From Blastococcus sp. DSM 46786 (GTDB lineage Bacteria > Actinomycetota > Actinomycetes > Mycobacteriales > Geodermatophilaceae): 64,000 nt of DNA. Each line of letters begins with the position of its first letter. The first letter of the stretch is position 1. This document shows positions 17,690 through 26,187 of the stretch, in pieces. Position numbers and translations under genes: made by a program. The stretch is from positions 124,001 through 188,000 of the forward strand of contig NZ_FOAO01000008.1 of NCBI RefSeq assembly GCF_900109665.1. Direction: 5' to 3'. The notes beneath the pieces are model-generated. The model was not told the DNA's origin, did no database searches, and saw nothing but the letters and a program-made list of their open reading frames with translations.

Positions 17690-19773
17690 CGAACGCCGTC
17701 TTCGAGCACGAGGTCGTGACCGCCGCCAAGGTGCGGTTCCTGACCTACCCGGGCCTGGTCGGCGAGATCGCGCTGATCACGCTCGACAACGGGCACGACC
17801 ACACCCGGCCGTCCACGTTCGGCCCCCGCGGGCTGGCCTCGCTGGACGCCGCGCTGGACGAGATCGCGGCGCACTCGCCGGCGCCGGCGGCCATCGCCGT
17901 CACCGGCAAGCCGTTCATCTTCGCCGTGGGCGCCGACCTCTCCGGTGTCCCGGCGGTGACCGATGCCGCCGCGGCGCGGGAGATCGCCGAGACCGGTCAC
18001 CGGGTGTTCCGGCGGCTCAAGGACTCCTCGATCCCGACCTTCGCGTTCGTCAACGGCGTCGCGCTGGGCGGTGGCCTGGAGCTGGCGCTGCACTGCCACT
18101 ACCGCACCATCAGCGGGGGCGCGGCGGTCGGCTTCCCCGAGGCCTTCCTCGGCCTGGTGCCCGGCTGGGGCGGCACGCAGCTGCTGCCGAACCTGATCGG
18201 CATCGACGCCGCCGTCACGGTGGTCGTCGAGAACGCCCTGGCGCAGAACAGGATGACGCCCGCCCCCAAGGCCGCGAAGCTGGGCATCGCCGACGCCCTG
18301 TTCGAACCGGCCGACTTCCTGGAACGCTCGCTGGAGTGGGCCGTGGGCGTGCTCGACGGCTCGGTCGCGGTCTCCCGCCCGGAGGTCGACCGCTCCGCGT
18401 GGGACGCCGCCATCGCGCGGGCCCGCGCGATCGTCGCCGGCCGCACCCGCGACGCCTCCCCCGGCGCCGTCCGGTCGGTCGAGCTGCTCGACCTGGCCCG
18501 GGCCGGTGTCGACGGCGAGGCGTTCACCACCGGCACGGCCGCGGAGGACGACGCGCTCACCGAGCTGCTGATGAGCGACCCGCTGCGGGCCTCGCTCTAC
18601 TCCTTCGACCTGGTGAACAAGCGGGCGAAGCGGCCGGCCGGCGCGCCGGACAAGAAGCTCGCCCGCAAGGTCACCAAGGTCGGCGTCGTCGGCGCCGGCC
18701 TCATGGCCTCGCAGCTGGCGATGCTGTTCGTGCGGCAGCTGAAGGTGCCGGTGGTCCTCACCGACATCGACCAGGCCCGCGTGGACAAGGGCGTGGCCTA
18801 CGTGCACGGCGAGCTGGACAAGCTCGCGCAGCGCGGCCGGCTGACCGCCGACAAGCTGAACCAGCTCAAGAGCCTGGTCACCGGCTCGCTGTCCAAGGAC
18901 GCCTTCGCCGACGCCGACCTCGTCATCGAGGCCGTGTTCGAGGAGATGTCGGTCAAGCAGCAGGTGTTCGCCGAGGTGGAGGCCGTCGTCTCGCCCGAGT
19001 GCGTGCTGGCGACCAACACGTCGGCGCTGTCGGTGACCGAGATGGCCGCGAAGCTGGAGCACCCCGAGCGCGTGGTCGGGCTGCACTTCTTCAACCCGGT
19101 GGCGGTCCTGCCGCTGCTGGAGGTCGTGCGCGCCGAGCAGACCGACGACGCCACGCTGGCCACGGCCTTCGCCGTCGGGAAGTCGCTGAAGAAGAGCTGC
19201 GTGCTGGTCGCCGACGCCCCGGCGTTCGTGGTCAACCGGCTGCTCACCCGCTTCCTGGGCGAGATCACCTCGGCCGTGGAGCAGGGCACGCCGGTCGAGG
19301 TGGCCGAGCGCGCCCTCGACCCGCTGGGCCTGCCGATGACGCCGTTCGAGCTGCTCTCGCTCGTCGGCCCCGCGGTGGCGCTACACGTGGCCGAGCGGAT
19401 GCACGAGGCCTTCCCCGACCGGTTCGCCGTCGGCGAGGGGCTCAAGCGGATCGTCGAGCTCGGCAAGACCGGCGTGTTCGTCGAGCCGGGCGTCGTCGAC
19501 CCGGAGCTGGCGGGCGCCTTCACCGGCGACTCGAAGCTCACCGCGGAGCAGGTGCACGACCGCGCGGTCGAGGCGCTGGCGCAGGAGATCCGGCTGATGC
19601 TGGACGAGGGCGTCGTGCAGGCGGTGCAGGACATCGACCTGTGCATGATCCTCGGCGCCGGGTGGCCGTTCTGGCTGGGCGGCATCTCCGCCTACCTCGA
19701 CCGCACCGGCGTCTCGGAGCGGGTCACCGGCTCGCGGTTCCTGCCGGCGGGCGTGGCCTCCCTCCCCACCTGA
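17686..19773 (+). CDS. fadB: Bifunctional enoyl-CoA hydratase / 3-hydroxyacyl-CoA dehydrogenase
   Basis: 695 residues. The N-terminal crotonase domain (about residues 15-220) has the oxyanion-hole segments GKPFIFAVGADL and VALGGGLELAL. The central NAD-binding Rossmann motif VGVVGAGLMASQLAM lies near residue 335, followed by the HFFNPVAVLPLLEVV signature and the C-terminal dehydrogenase helices. It hydrates enoyl-CoA and oxidises the 3-hydroxy product, supplying FadA. The start at 17686 is fixed by the GTGA overlap with fadA. An RPT3 element begins four bases after the stop. Confidence 0.93.
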   Translation: MTNAVFEHEVVTAAKVRFLTYPGLVGEIALITLDNGHDHTRPSTFGPRGLASLDAALDEIAAHSPAPAAIAVTGKPFIFAVGADLSGVPAVTDAAAAREIAETGHRVFRRLKDSSIPTFAFVNGVALGGGLELALHCHYRTISGGAAVGFPEAFLGLVPGWGGTQLLPNLIGIDAAVTVVVENALAQNRMTPAPKAAKLGIADALFEPADFLERSLEWAVGVLDGSVAVSRPEVDRSAWDAAIARARAIVAGRTRDASPGAVRSVELLDLARAGVDGEAFTTGTAAEDDALTELLMSDPLRASLYSFDLVNKRAKRPAGAPDKKLARKVTKVGVVGAGLMASQLAMLFVRQLKVPVVLTDIDQARVDKGVAYVHGELDKLAQRGRLTADKLNQLKSLVTGSLSKDAFADADLVIEAVFEEMSVKQQVFAEVEAVVSPECVLATNTSALSVTEMAAKLEHPERVVGLHFFNPVAVLPLLEVVRAEQTDDATLATAFAVGKSLKKSCVLVADAPAFVVNRLLTRFLGEITSAVEQGTPVEVAERALDPLGLPMTPFELLSLVGPAVALHVAERMHEAFPDRFAVGEGLKRIVELGKTGVFVEPGVVDPELAGAFTGDSKLTAEQVHDRAVEALAQEIRLMLDEGVVQAVQDIDLCMILGAGWPFWLGGISAYLDRTGVSERVTGSRFLPAGVASLPT

Positions 19774-19776
19774 TGA

Positions 19777-19853
19777 TGATCAGCTGACCTGATCGTTCCC
19801 GGCCCTGGCTCACGGTCGGCGGTGAGCCAGGACCCGGAACGGTGAGCCAGGAC
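19777..19853 (+). repeat. RPT3 element, copy A (upstream of scyD-like gene)
   Basis: A TGACCTGATC-type head is followed by the arm CCTGGCTCAC (19804-19813), its complement GTGAGCCAGG (19822-19831) and a second identical complement (19842-19851). The left arm could pair with either right arm. Copy B downstream of the scyD-like gene has the same spacing but with CCTCCCTCAC/GTGAGGGAGG, so the pairing is kept although the bases differ. Confidence 0.7.
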
Positions 19854-19857
19854 GACG

Positions 19858-19891
19858 GCCCGGCCCCTCGCAGTGCAGGGAGCCGGGCCGT
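19858..19891 (+). terminator. GC-rich hairpin after fadB/RPT3
   Basis: GGCCCGGC pairs with GCCGGGCC around an inner CCCT/AGGG stem. It lies about 85 bases after the fadB stop and 170 before the next gene, and is a reasonable transcription terminator. Confidence 0.5.
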
Positions 19892-20058
19892 TCGCCGTCC
19901 TCGCCCAGCTCAGGGGCGCGGAGCGCACGGCGCGCCGGCAGCGCATCCTCCGCGGGACGCCAAAGGATCTTGACGGCCCTGCGACCCCCCTGCCAGGTTC
20001 GGCGTCCTTCGCCGGGCCGTGCCGACGGCCCGGATATCTGGATTGGGCAGGGGAAACG

Positions 20059-21198
20059 ATGAGACGTCTCGTGTGTGCAGCGGCCACCGCCGGTCTGGCG
20101 GTCACGACGCTGGTGATCAGTCCCGCCGCCGCTGCGCCGCCGGCCGGTCCCGCCGACGCCTCGCGGCTGGCCCCGGTGCCGGTCGCGCGGCAGCTGGACA
20201 ACCCGCGGCAGCTGGACATGACCAGCGACGGCGTCCTCGTCATCGCGGAGTCCGGGACCGGCGGCGACGACTGCGCCGACGTGGGCGGGGACACCGTCTG
20301 CGTCGGGACCACCGGGGCGGTCAGCATCGTCCGGCACCCGGCGAAGGTCCAGGGGGTCACCGCGGAGCGCGTGGTGACCGGCCTGCTGTCCGAGGCGGGC
20401 CCCTCCGGGATCGGCGCGACCGGCAACGACGCGGCGAGCGCGCGCACCCTGGGCCGGATCTACATCGCCAAGGACGTCGACGTCCCGGACGGCATCACCG
20501 GGCTGCCGGAGGAGCAGGAGGGCAAGCTGCTGCGCGCGGCGGCGGGCCGGCCGGCCTCGGTCGTCGCCGACATCCGCGCCTTCGAGGCGGCGAACGACCC
20601 CGACGGCCAGGGGGTCGAGTCGAACCCGTACGCCGTGCTCGACATCGGCGACAAGGTGCTCGTCGCCGACGCCGCGGCCAACGCCGTCCTCGCGGTCGAC
20701 AGGCGCGGCCGGATCAGCGTGTTCGCCGTCCTGCCCACCATCACCGGCGGCGCCTGCGACACCCGGCTCAACCAGGACGGCAGCTACTCCTGCGACCCGG
20801 TGCCGACGGCGCTCAGCTTCAGCCGCGACGGGGACGTGATCGTGGGCGGCCTCGGGTCGCTGGTCCCCGGCGCCGGCCGGGTGTGGGAGCTCGACCACCG
20901 GACCGGTGCGATCCAGCAGACCTGGACCGGCTTCACCGGGGTGACCGGTGCGGCGCAGGACCAGGCGGGCAATCTCTACGCGAGCGAACTCTTCGGCGGC
21001 GATGACGGGTCCGGTCAGCTGGTGATGGTGCCGAAGAACGGCGCCCGGGCCACGCTGCCCGTGCCCTCGCCGGCGGGCGTGGTCGTCGACCAGCGCGGGA
21101 ACGTGTACGTGGCCGCCAACTCGCTCTCCCCCGGCACCGGCATCGGTGCGCCGGACAGCGACGGGCAGGTCTGGCGGCTGACCAAGCGGTCGTTCTGA
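20059..21198 (+). CDS. Secreted beta-propeller protein, ScyD/ScyE family
   Basis: 379 residues. A Sec-type signal peptide (MRRLVCAAATAGLAVTT...AAA, about residues 1-28) is followed by repeated NHL-like blades (VARQLDNPRQLDMTSDG, GAAQDQAGNLYASELF, GVVVDQRGNVYVAAN), as in ScyD/ScyE-type proteins. Four cysteines (in GGDDCADVGGDTVC and at GGACDTRLNQDGSYSC) could form extracellular disulfides. In cyanobacteria relatives are linked to scytonemin; in actinobacteria no function is established. It stands alone, flanked on both sides by RPT3 elements in the same orientation. Confidence 0.8.
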   Translation: MRRLVCAAATAGLAVTTLVISPAAAAPPAGPADASRLAPVPVARQLDNPRQLDMTSDGVLVIAESGTGGDDCADVGGDTVCVGTTGAVSIVRHPAKVQGVTAERVVTGLLSEAGPSGIGATGNDAASARTLGRIYIAKDVDVPDGITGLPEEQEGKLLRAAAGRPASVVADIRAFEAANDPDGQGVESNPYAVLDIGDKVLVADAAANAVLAVDRRGRISVFAVLPTITGGACDTRLNQDGSYSCDPVPTALSFSRDGDVIVGGLGSLVPGAGRVWELDHRTGAIQQTWTGFTGVTGAAQDQAGNLYASELFGGDDGSGQLVMVPKNGARATLPVPSPAGVVVDQRGNVYVAANSLSPGTGIGAPDSDGQVWRLTKRSF

Positions 21199-21287
21199 CG
21201 CGCTGACCACGACCGGCGGCGACGTCGGAGGCGGTGGGTCGACGACCTCGACCTGCCGCCGCCTTCCTCGCCGCCGGGCCCCCGCTG

Positions 21288-21369
21288 GGATCATGTGACC
21301 TGATCATGGAGCGCCCTCCCTCACGGTGTGCGGTGAGGGAGGACGCTCTCCGGTGAGGGAGGACGACGA
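21288..21369 (+). repeat. RPT3 element, copy B (downstream of scyD-like gene)
   Basis: It has the same layout as copy A: a GATCATGTGACCTGATCA head, the arm CCTCCCTCAC (21315-21324), the complement GTGAGGGAGG (21333-21342) and a second identical complement (21353-21362) followed by ACGACG. Distances between arms are identical to copy A, while the arm bases have changed together. Confidence 0.7.
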
Positions 21370-21486
21370 CGGACGCCGCTGCCAAGCCCGAGCGCATCGG
21401 CGGGCTCGACCTCGCCGTGCGGCGGCGAACCGCGCCGCACACCGCGCGGAGGGCTGACGTACGGCGAGGACGAGCCGGAGGGGGGC

Positions 21487-21771
21487 TCAGCGGAACTTGG
21501 CGGTGAGGCTGTCCATCGTGCGGTTCACCGAGGCGACCTTGAGGTGCGAGAGGCCCGCGTCGGCGCCAGCGGCGAGCATCGCCTCGTGCGCGGCGCGCAG
21601 TGTGGCCCACACCTCGTCGGCCTCGCCCTCGAGCGTGGTGCCCAGCGCACCCACCTCGTAGCGCAACCCGGATGCCTGGATGACGGCGATCGCCGCCTCC
21701 ACGTGGGCGTGCGGGTCCTCCGCCGTGCCGGGCGGCGAGGGCGCCACCTGGATCTCCGCGATGACGGTCAT
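21487..21771 (-). CDS. Thiamine-binding protein, MTH1187/YkoF-like
   Basis: 94 residues, matching the small MTH1187 fold by length and by [16 protein letters not shown] at the start and [15 protein letters not shown] near the end. Family members bind thiamine or related molecules. Its ATG overlaps the dxs stop (ATGA), and dxs uses thiamine diphosphate as cofactor, so a role in cofactor supply or sensing for Dxs is plausible but unproven. Confidence 0.85.
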   Translation of the reverse strand: MTVIAEIQVAPSPPGTAEDPHAHVEAAIAVIQASGLRYEVGALGTTLEGEADEVWATLRAAHEAMLAAGADAGLSHLKVASVNRTMDSLTAKFR

Positions 21772-23684
21772 CGCCCGCCCTCGACCGGCTCGACGACGGG
21801 ATTCTCGGCGCGCTCGGTCAGCCGGGCGGTCCACTCGGCGATCCGCCGGGCGACGTCCTGCTCGGTCAGCCCTGCGTCGGCCAGCACCTGCCCGCGGCTG
21901 CCGTGCTCGAAGAATCGCTGCGGCAGGCCCAGCGTGCGCACGGGGACGTCGACGTCGCGGTCCTGCAGCGCCTGGGAGAGCGTGGTGCCCACTCCCCCGG
22001 CCCGGCCGCCGTCCTCGACCGTGACGACCAGCCGGTGCCCGGCGGCCAGCTCGACCAGCTCGGGAGAGACCGGCAGGACCCAGCGCGGGTCGACGACGGT
22101 CACCTCGATGCCGTGGTCGGCGGCCCGCTCGGCCACGGCCTGGCACATCGGGACCATCGACCCGACGGCGACCAGCAGCACCTCCGCCCGGCTGCCGCGG
22201 CGCAGCACGTCCACCCGACCGCGCCGCTCGACGGCCGGGATGTCCGGCGGCAGCGAACCCTTCGGGAACCGCACCACCGACGGCCCGTCGGTGATGTCGA
22301 CCGCCTCGCGCAGCGCCTCGCGCAGGGTGGCCTCGTCGCGCGGCGCGGCCAGGGCCAGCCCGGGCACGACGGAGAGGATCGACATGTCCCACATGCCGTT
22401 GTGCGAGGCGCCGTCCTCACCGGTCACCCCGGCGCGGTCGAGCACCACCGTCACCGGCTGCCGGTGCAGGGCGACGTCCATGAGCAGCTGGTCGAACGCC
22501 CGGTTGAGGAACGTCGAGTAGACGGCGACGACCGGGTGCAGCCCGGCCATGGCCAGCCCGGCGGCCGAGGTGAGCGCGTGCTGCTCGGCGATGCCGACGT
22601 CGAAGGTGCGTTCGGGGAACCGCTCGGCGAACGGGGCCAGGCCGGTGGGGTGCAGCATCGCGGCGGTGATCGCGACGACGTCGGGGCGCTCGGCACCCAC
22701 CCGCACCAGCTCGTCGGCGAAGGCGTCGGTCCAGGCCAGCCCCGTCTTGCGCACGCTGGCGCCGCTGTCGGGGTCGAAGACACCGGTCGCGTGCCAGGCG
22801 TCGATCTGGTCGGTCTCGGCCGGCGGGTAGCCGAAGCCCTTGGTGGTGACGGCGTGCACGATGACGGGGCCGCCGAAGGAGCGGGCCCGGCGCAGCGCCG
22901 ACTCCACCGCCCGGATGTCGTGGCCGTCGACCGGGCCCACGTACTTCATGCCGAGGTCCTCGAACATGCCCTGCGGCGAGAGGACGTCCTTGAGGCCCTT
23001 CTTGATCGCGTGCAGCGCGTCGTAGAGGGCCGAGCCGACGACGGGCGCCCGGTGCAGGGCCTGGCGCACCTGCAGCAGCGCGTTCTCGTAGCCCGGGCGC
23101 AGCCGCAGGGTGGCCAGCGCGTCGGCGACGCCGCCGATCGTCGGCGAGTAGGAGCGGCCGTTGTCGTTGACCACGATGACGACCGGGCGGTCCTGCGCGG
23201 CGGCGATGTTGTTCAGCGCCTCCCAGGCCATCCCCCCGGTCAGCGCGCCGTCGCCGATGACGGCGACGACGGGGCGGGAGTCGCCGCGGATGGCGAAGGC
23301 CTTGGCCAGCCCGTCGGCGTAGGACAACGACGTCGAAGCGTGGCTGTTCTCCACCCAGTCGTGGTCGCTCTCGGCGCGGCTGGGGTAGCCCGACAGACCG
23401 CCGCGCTGGCGCAGCCGCTCGAAGCCCTCGACCCGGCCGGTGAGCATCTTGTGCACGTAGGACTGGTGGCCGGTGTCGAAGACGATCGGCTCGCGCGGGG
23501 AGTCGAACACCCGGTGCAGGGCGATGGTCAGCTCGACGCAGCCCAGGTTCGGGCCGAGGTGACCCCCGGTCCTGGCCACGCTGGTGACCAGCGCATCACG
23601 GATCTCCGCCGCCAGGGCGGGAAGCGCTTCGGACTCGAGGGCCCTGACGTCTTCCGGGCCCCGCAGCGATCGCAGGAGCGGCAC
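21768..23684 (-). CDS. dxs: 1-deoxy-D-xylulose-5-phosphate synthase
   Basis: 638 residues. It condenses pyruvate and glyceraldehyde 3-phosphate in the first step of the MEP isoprenoid pathway. Features seen: the N-terminal [16 protein letters not shown], the thiamine diphosphate motif [15 protein letters not shown] (near residue 150), the central KGFGYPPAE segment and the transketolase-type [17 protein letters not shown]. The GTG start ([13 protein letters not shown]) matches family beginnings. The next gene encodes a thiamine-binding protein and overlaps by four bases. A TACAGT -10 lies about 55 bases upstream. Confidence 0.95.
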   Translation of the reverse strand: MPLLRSLRGPEDVRALESEALPALAAEIRDALVTSVARTGGHLGPNLGCVELTIALHRVFDSPREPIVFDTGHQSYVHKMLTGRVEGFERLRQRGGLSGYPSRAESDHDWVENSHASTSLSYADGLAKAFAIRGDSRPVVAVIGDGALTGGMAWEALNNIAAAQDRPVVIVVNDNGRSYSPTIGGVADALATLRLRPGYENALLQVRQALHRAPVVGSALYDALHAIKKGLKDVLSPQGMFEDLGMKYVGPVDGHDIRAVESALRRARSFGGPVIVHAVTTKGFGYPPAETDQIDAWHATGVFDPDSGASVRKTGLAWTDAFADELVRVGAERPDVVAITAAMLHPTGLAPFAERFPERTFDVGIAEQHALTSAAGLAMAGLHPVVAVYSTFLNRAFDQLLMDVALHRQPVTVVLDRAGVTGEDGASHNGMWDMSILSVVPGLALAAPRDEATLREALREAVDITDGPSVVRFPKGSLPPDIPAVERRGRVDVLRRGSRAEVLLVAVGSMVPMCQAVAERAADHGIEVTVVDPRWVLPVSPELVELAAGHRLVVTVEDGGRAGGVGTTLSQALQDRDVDVPVRTLGLPQRFFEHGSRGQVLADAGLTEQDVARRIAEWTARLTERAENPVVEPVEGGR

Positions 23685-23736
23685 GGTGCGGCGGTGTCCT
23701 CTCGGTCGGGCGGCCCCGGGAAGCAGCCGCCGATCC

Positions 23737-23742
23737 ACTGTA
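23737..23742 (-). promoter_or_regulatory. Putative -10 element (TACAGT) of dxs
   Basis: TACAGT, read on the minus strand, fits the TANNNT pattern and is placed about 53 bases upstream of the dxs GTG. No clear -35 is visible. Confidence 0.4.
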
Positions 23743-23790
23743 GCTGCGGTTTACCGGCACTTCCGGTCGAGCGGGTGCCGCGGATGCAGC

Positions 23791-24159
23791 TCACAGCCGC
23801 GGCACCCAGCGCTCCCCTCGCAGCGCCCCGCCGACGACCTCCACCCCGCGGGCGGCCGCGGCCAGCCGGGCGCCCTCGCGCTCGTAGGCACCCATCGCCG
23901 CCTCGATCGCCTCCGGCGGGAGCTGGTCGGCCAGCTCGACCCGCAGGGTCCGCCAGCCGGCGCGGGCGGCCTCCAGGCCGGCGGCGACGTGGTCGCCGGC
24001 GAACCGGGCGAGCAGCACGGGGTAGCGGCGGAGCACCTCGTGCGCGCGGTAGTCCGGTGGCACGAGGTCGAACAGCCAGGCGACGGCGGTGCGCTCCCAG
24101 TCAGGGGCGCCCGGCGGGCGGACCTCCTCCGGCCAGCCCGGTGGCAGCGACGTCTCCAC
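23791..24159 (-). CDS. Conserved hypothetical protein
   Basis: 122 residues from the GTG at 24159 (VETSLPPGWPEEV); the ATG 18 bases further upstream is the alternative. The GTG is favoured because CAGAAT sits six bases upstream, the leaderless spacing seen elsewhere in this window. The protein is soluble and mostly helical, with the conserved-looking segments PPGAPDWERTAVAWLFDLVP and YPVLLARFA. Such proteins often accompany dxs in actinobacteria; no function is known. Confidence 0.7.
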   Translation of the reverse strand: METSLPPGWPEEVRPPGAPDWERTAVAWLFDLVPPDYRAHEVLRRYPVLLARFAGDHVAAGLEAARAGWRTLRVELADQLPPEAIEAAMGAYEREGARLAAAARGVEVVGGALRGERWVPRL

Positions 24160-24213
24160 CGCACCATTCTGCCCCACGCGTCGAACATGCGTTCGACACC
24201 GGGGCGTGTCGGG

Positions 24214-24441
24214 TCAGGAGGACTGGCGCTTCAGCCAGAACTGCTCGAAGCCCCACGTCCCGGCGCCGCTGGAGTGGTAGCTGACCAGCTCCCACCCCTC
24301 GGCACCGAGCTTGTTGAGCACCGAGCTGGTGTCGCCCTGCTGGCGTTCCGACTGTCCGCCGGGGAGCTTGACGCTCACGCCGGCCCGCTGCGACTCCGCA
24401 TCGTTGGCGGTGATGACCGAGGCGTATTCCCACGTGGGCAC
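24214..24441 (-). CDS. Small DUF4177-like protein
   Basis: 75 residues. The start VPTWEYASV and the end LNKLGAEGWELVSYH...GFEQFWLKR match the DUF4177 pattern of short beta-strand proteins. Function unknown. TACGGT lies six bases before the GTG with no ribosome binding site, indicating a leaderless message. Confidence 0.8.
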   Translation of the reverse strand: MPTWEYASVITANDAESQRAGVSVKLPGGQSERQQGDTSSVLNKLGAEGWELVSYHSSGAGTWGFEQFWLKRQSS

Positions 24442-24532
24442 CCCCTGACCGTAGCGAGGCGGGCGGCATCGCGGGCAGCCGGGCGGGCGCGACGGACCGC
24501 CCAGGGCCGCCGGCCACCCCCGCCGGCGACGG

Positions 24533-24667
24533 TCAGAGGGCGACGCCGTCCTCCACCTCGAGCCCCAGCGCCAGCGCGGCGCCGGCGGCGACGAACCACC
24601 AGCCGAGCGCCAGGAACTTGCGGGCGGCCGCCACGTGCGGGTGGGCGGCGCCGGTCGTGCTCTGCAT
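24533..24667 (-). CDS. Short single-span membrane protein
   Basis: 44 residues with one hydrophobic segment (FLALGWWFVAAGAALALGL, residues 18-36). GGGGAG lies upstream of the ATG with good spacing, which supports translation. No family is recognised. It sits between the DUF4177-like gene and the RNA methyltransferase gene on the same strand. Confidence 0.5.
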   Translation of the reverse strand: MQSTTGAAHPHVAAARKFLALGWWFVAAGAALALGLEVEDGVAL

Positions 24668-24795
24668 CGCATCTCCCCTCGTCACGCGGCGGACGCTACG
24701 CAGGACACCGGGCAGGAGGTCGACGGGTGTGACTGCTGCGACGGGAGTGGTCCTCCGTCGCCGAACCGCCACGTGGCAGGCGGACCGGGGTGTCG

Positions 24796-26187
24796 TCAGG
24801 CGGGCACGAGCAGCGCGACGCACTCCACGTGGGCGGTCATCGGGAAGGCGTCGAACCCGCGGAGCGCGGCCAGCCGGTACCCGGCGGCGGAGAAGGCGGC
24901 GACGTCCCGCCCCAGCGCCGCGGGGTCGCAGGCCACGTAGACGACGGCCCGCGCGCCGGCGCCGGCGAGCAGGCGGCTCACCGCCGTCCCGGCACCGGCC
25001 CGGGGCGGGTCGAGGACGACGACGTCGGGCCCGGGACCCAGCTCGGCGAGGAGGCCGGCGAGCCCGTCGGCGTCCACCTCGCCCTGCCACACCTCCGCCT
25101 GCGGCAGGTCGGCGAGGTTGGCGTCCGCGGCCGCGCAGGCGCCGGGGTCGGCCTCGACGCAGACGACGCGGCCGCCGGCCCCCACCGCCGGGGCGAGCGC
25201 ACCGCCGAACAGCCCCGCGCCGGCGTAGAGGTCGAGCACCGTCTCGCCGGCCGCCACGGCGGCGAACCCGGCGACGGCGTCGACCAGCGCGTCGGCTGCG
25301 GCGGGGTGCACCTGCCAGAATCCGGTGCCCTCGACCTCCCAGTCCCGGCCCCCGGCGCGCCGCTCGGAGCGGCCCGCGGGCTCGGCGGGCAGCTCCTCCC
25401 CCGCGCGCCGCACCTCGGCGGCGCGCGGCCGTCCGCGGCGGTCGAGCGGAGCGGTCGTCACCGCACCGGTCGAGTCGATCGACACGTCCACGGCGCCCGC
25501 GCCGGGCCAGCGCCGTCCGAGCACCGCCCGGGCGGCCGGCTCGGCGGTGATCGGGCAGTCGTCGAGCACCACGACGTCGTGCGAGCGGTGCCGCCGGAGG
25601 CCGGGAACGCCGGTGCCGTCGACGGCGAAGCGGGCACGGGAGCGCCAGCGCAGCGGGCCGCCGGGCAGCTCCTCGACGGCGAGCCCGGCCACCACCGGCT
25701 CCCCGGCGTCCAGGCCGCCGAGCCGGACCAGCTGCTCGCGGACCACCGACGCCTTGAGCCGGCGCTGCTCGGCCGGGTCGACGTGCTGCCAGTCGCACCC
25801 GCCGCACTTCCCGGGACCGCTGTACGGGCAGGGGCGCTCCACCCGCCCTGGCGCCGCCTCCAGCACGTCGACGGCGTCGGCGCGGCAGAAGCCGGGGTGC
25901 CGGTCCTCGGTGACCCGCACGCGCACCCGCTCGCCGGGGAGCGCATGCCGGACGAACACCACCCGGCCCTCGTGCCGGGCGACGCAGTGCCCGCCGTGCG
26001 CCACCGGCCCGACGTCCACCTCGAACTCACGCCCGGTCCACCCCAGGCCCCGGTCAGGTGACGTGCTGGAACGGCCCCGCTGCAGGGGGCCGCCGCGAGC
26101 TCGCGAGCGGCGGGGGGCAGCGGCAGCCTCGTCCCGAGCCTCGCCCCGAGCCTGCGAGGGGTGAGGAGGACGGGGTCCTTCAGCCAT
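24796..26187 (-). CDS. TRAM-domain class I SAM RNA methyltransferase (TrmA/RlmCD type)
   Basis: 463 residues from the ATG at 26187. The TRAM domain begins near residue 53 (EFEVDVGPVAHGGHCVA). An iron-sulfur cluster motif CPYSGPGKCGGCDW follows at about residues 119-132, then the methyltransferase domain with DLYAGAGLFGGAL (SAM site), DPPRAG and the catalytic cysteine in YVACDPAALGRD. It should methylate C5 of a uridine in rRNA or tRNA. About 40 N-terminal residues are encoded by an RPT1 repeat lying between this gene and the permease gene, so the true start may be further downstream. The ATG overlaps the end of the permease gene by eight bases. Confidence 0.88.
   Translation of the reverse strand: MAEGPRPPHPSQARGEARDEAAAAPRRSRARGGPLQRGRSSTSPDRGLGWTGREFEVDVGPVAHGGHCVARHEGRVVFVRHALPGERVRVRVTEDRHPGFCRADAVDVLEAAPGRVERPCPYSGPGKCGGCDWQHVDPAEQRRLKASVVREQLVRLGGLDAGEPVVAGLAVEELPGGPLRWRSRARFAVDGTGVPGLRRHRSHDVVVLDDCPITAEPAARAVLGRRWPGAGAVDVSIDSTGAVTTAPLDRRGRPRAAEVRRAGEELPAEPAGRSERRAGGRDWEVEGTGFWQVHPAAADALVDAVAGFAAVAAGETVLDLYAGAGLFGGALAPAVGAGGRVVCVEADPGACAAADANLADLPQAEVWQGEVDADGLAGLLAELGPGPDVVVLDPPRAGAGTAVSRLLAGAGARAVVYVACDPAALGRDVAAFSAAGYRLAALRGFDAFPMTAHVECVALLVPA
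26067..26180 (+). repeat. RPT1 element, copy R1 (expanded)
   Basis: It starts TGGAACGGCC, ends GGTCCTT exactly at the permease stop codon, and contains the variable stem CCGCTGC/GCAGCGG around the conserved AGGGG...CCGCGAGC...GCGAGCGG core. The right part is lengthened by a degenerate duplication. It overlaps the 5' coding part of the RNA methyltransferase gene. Confidence 0.65.
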
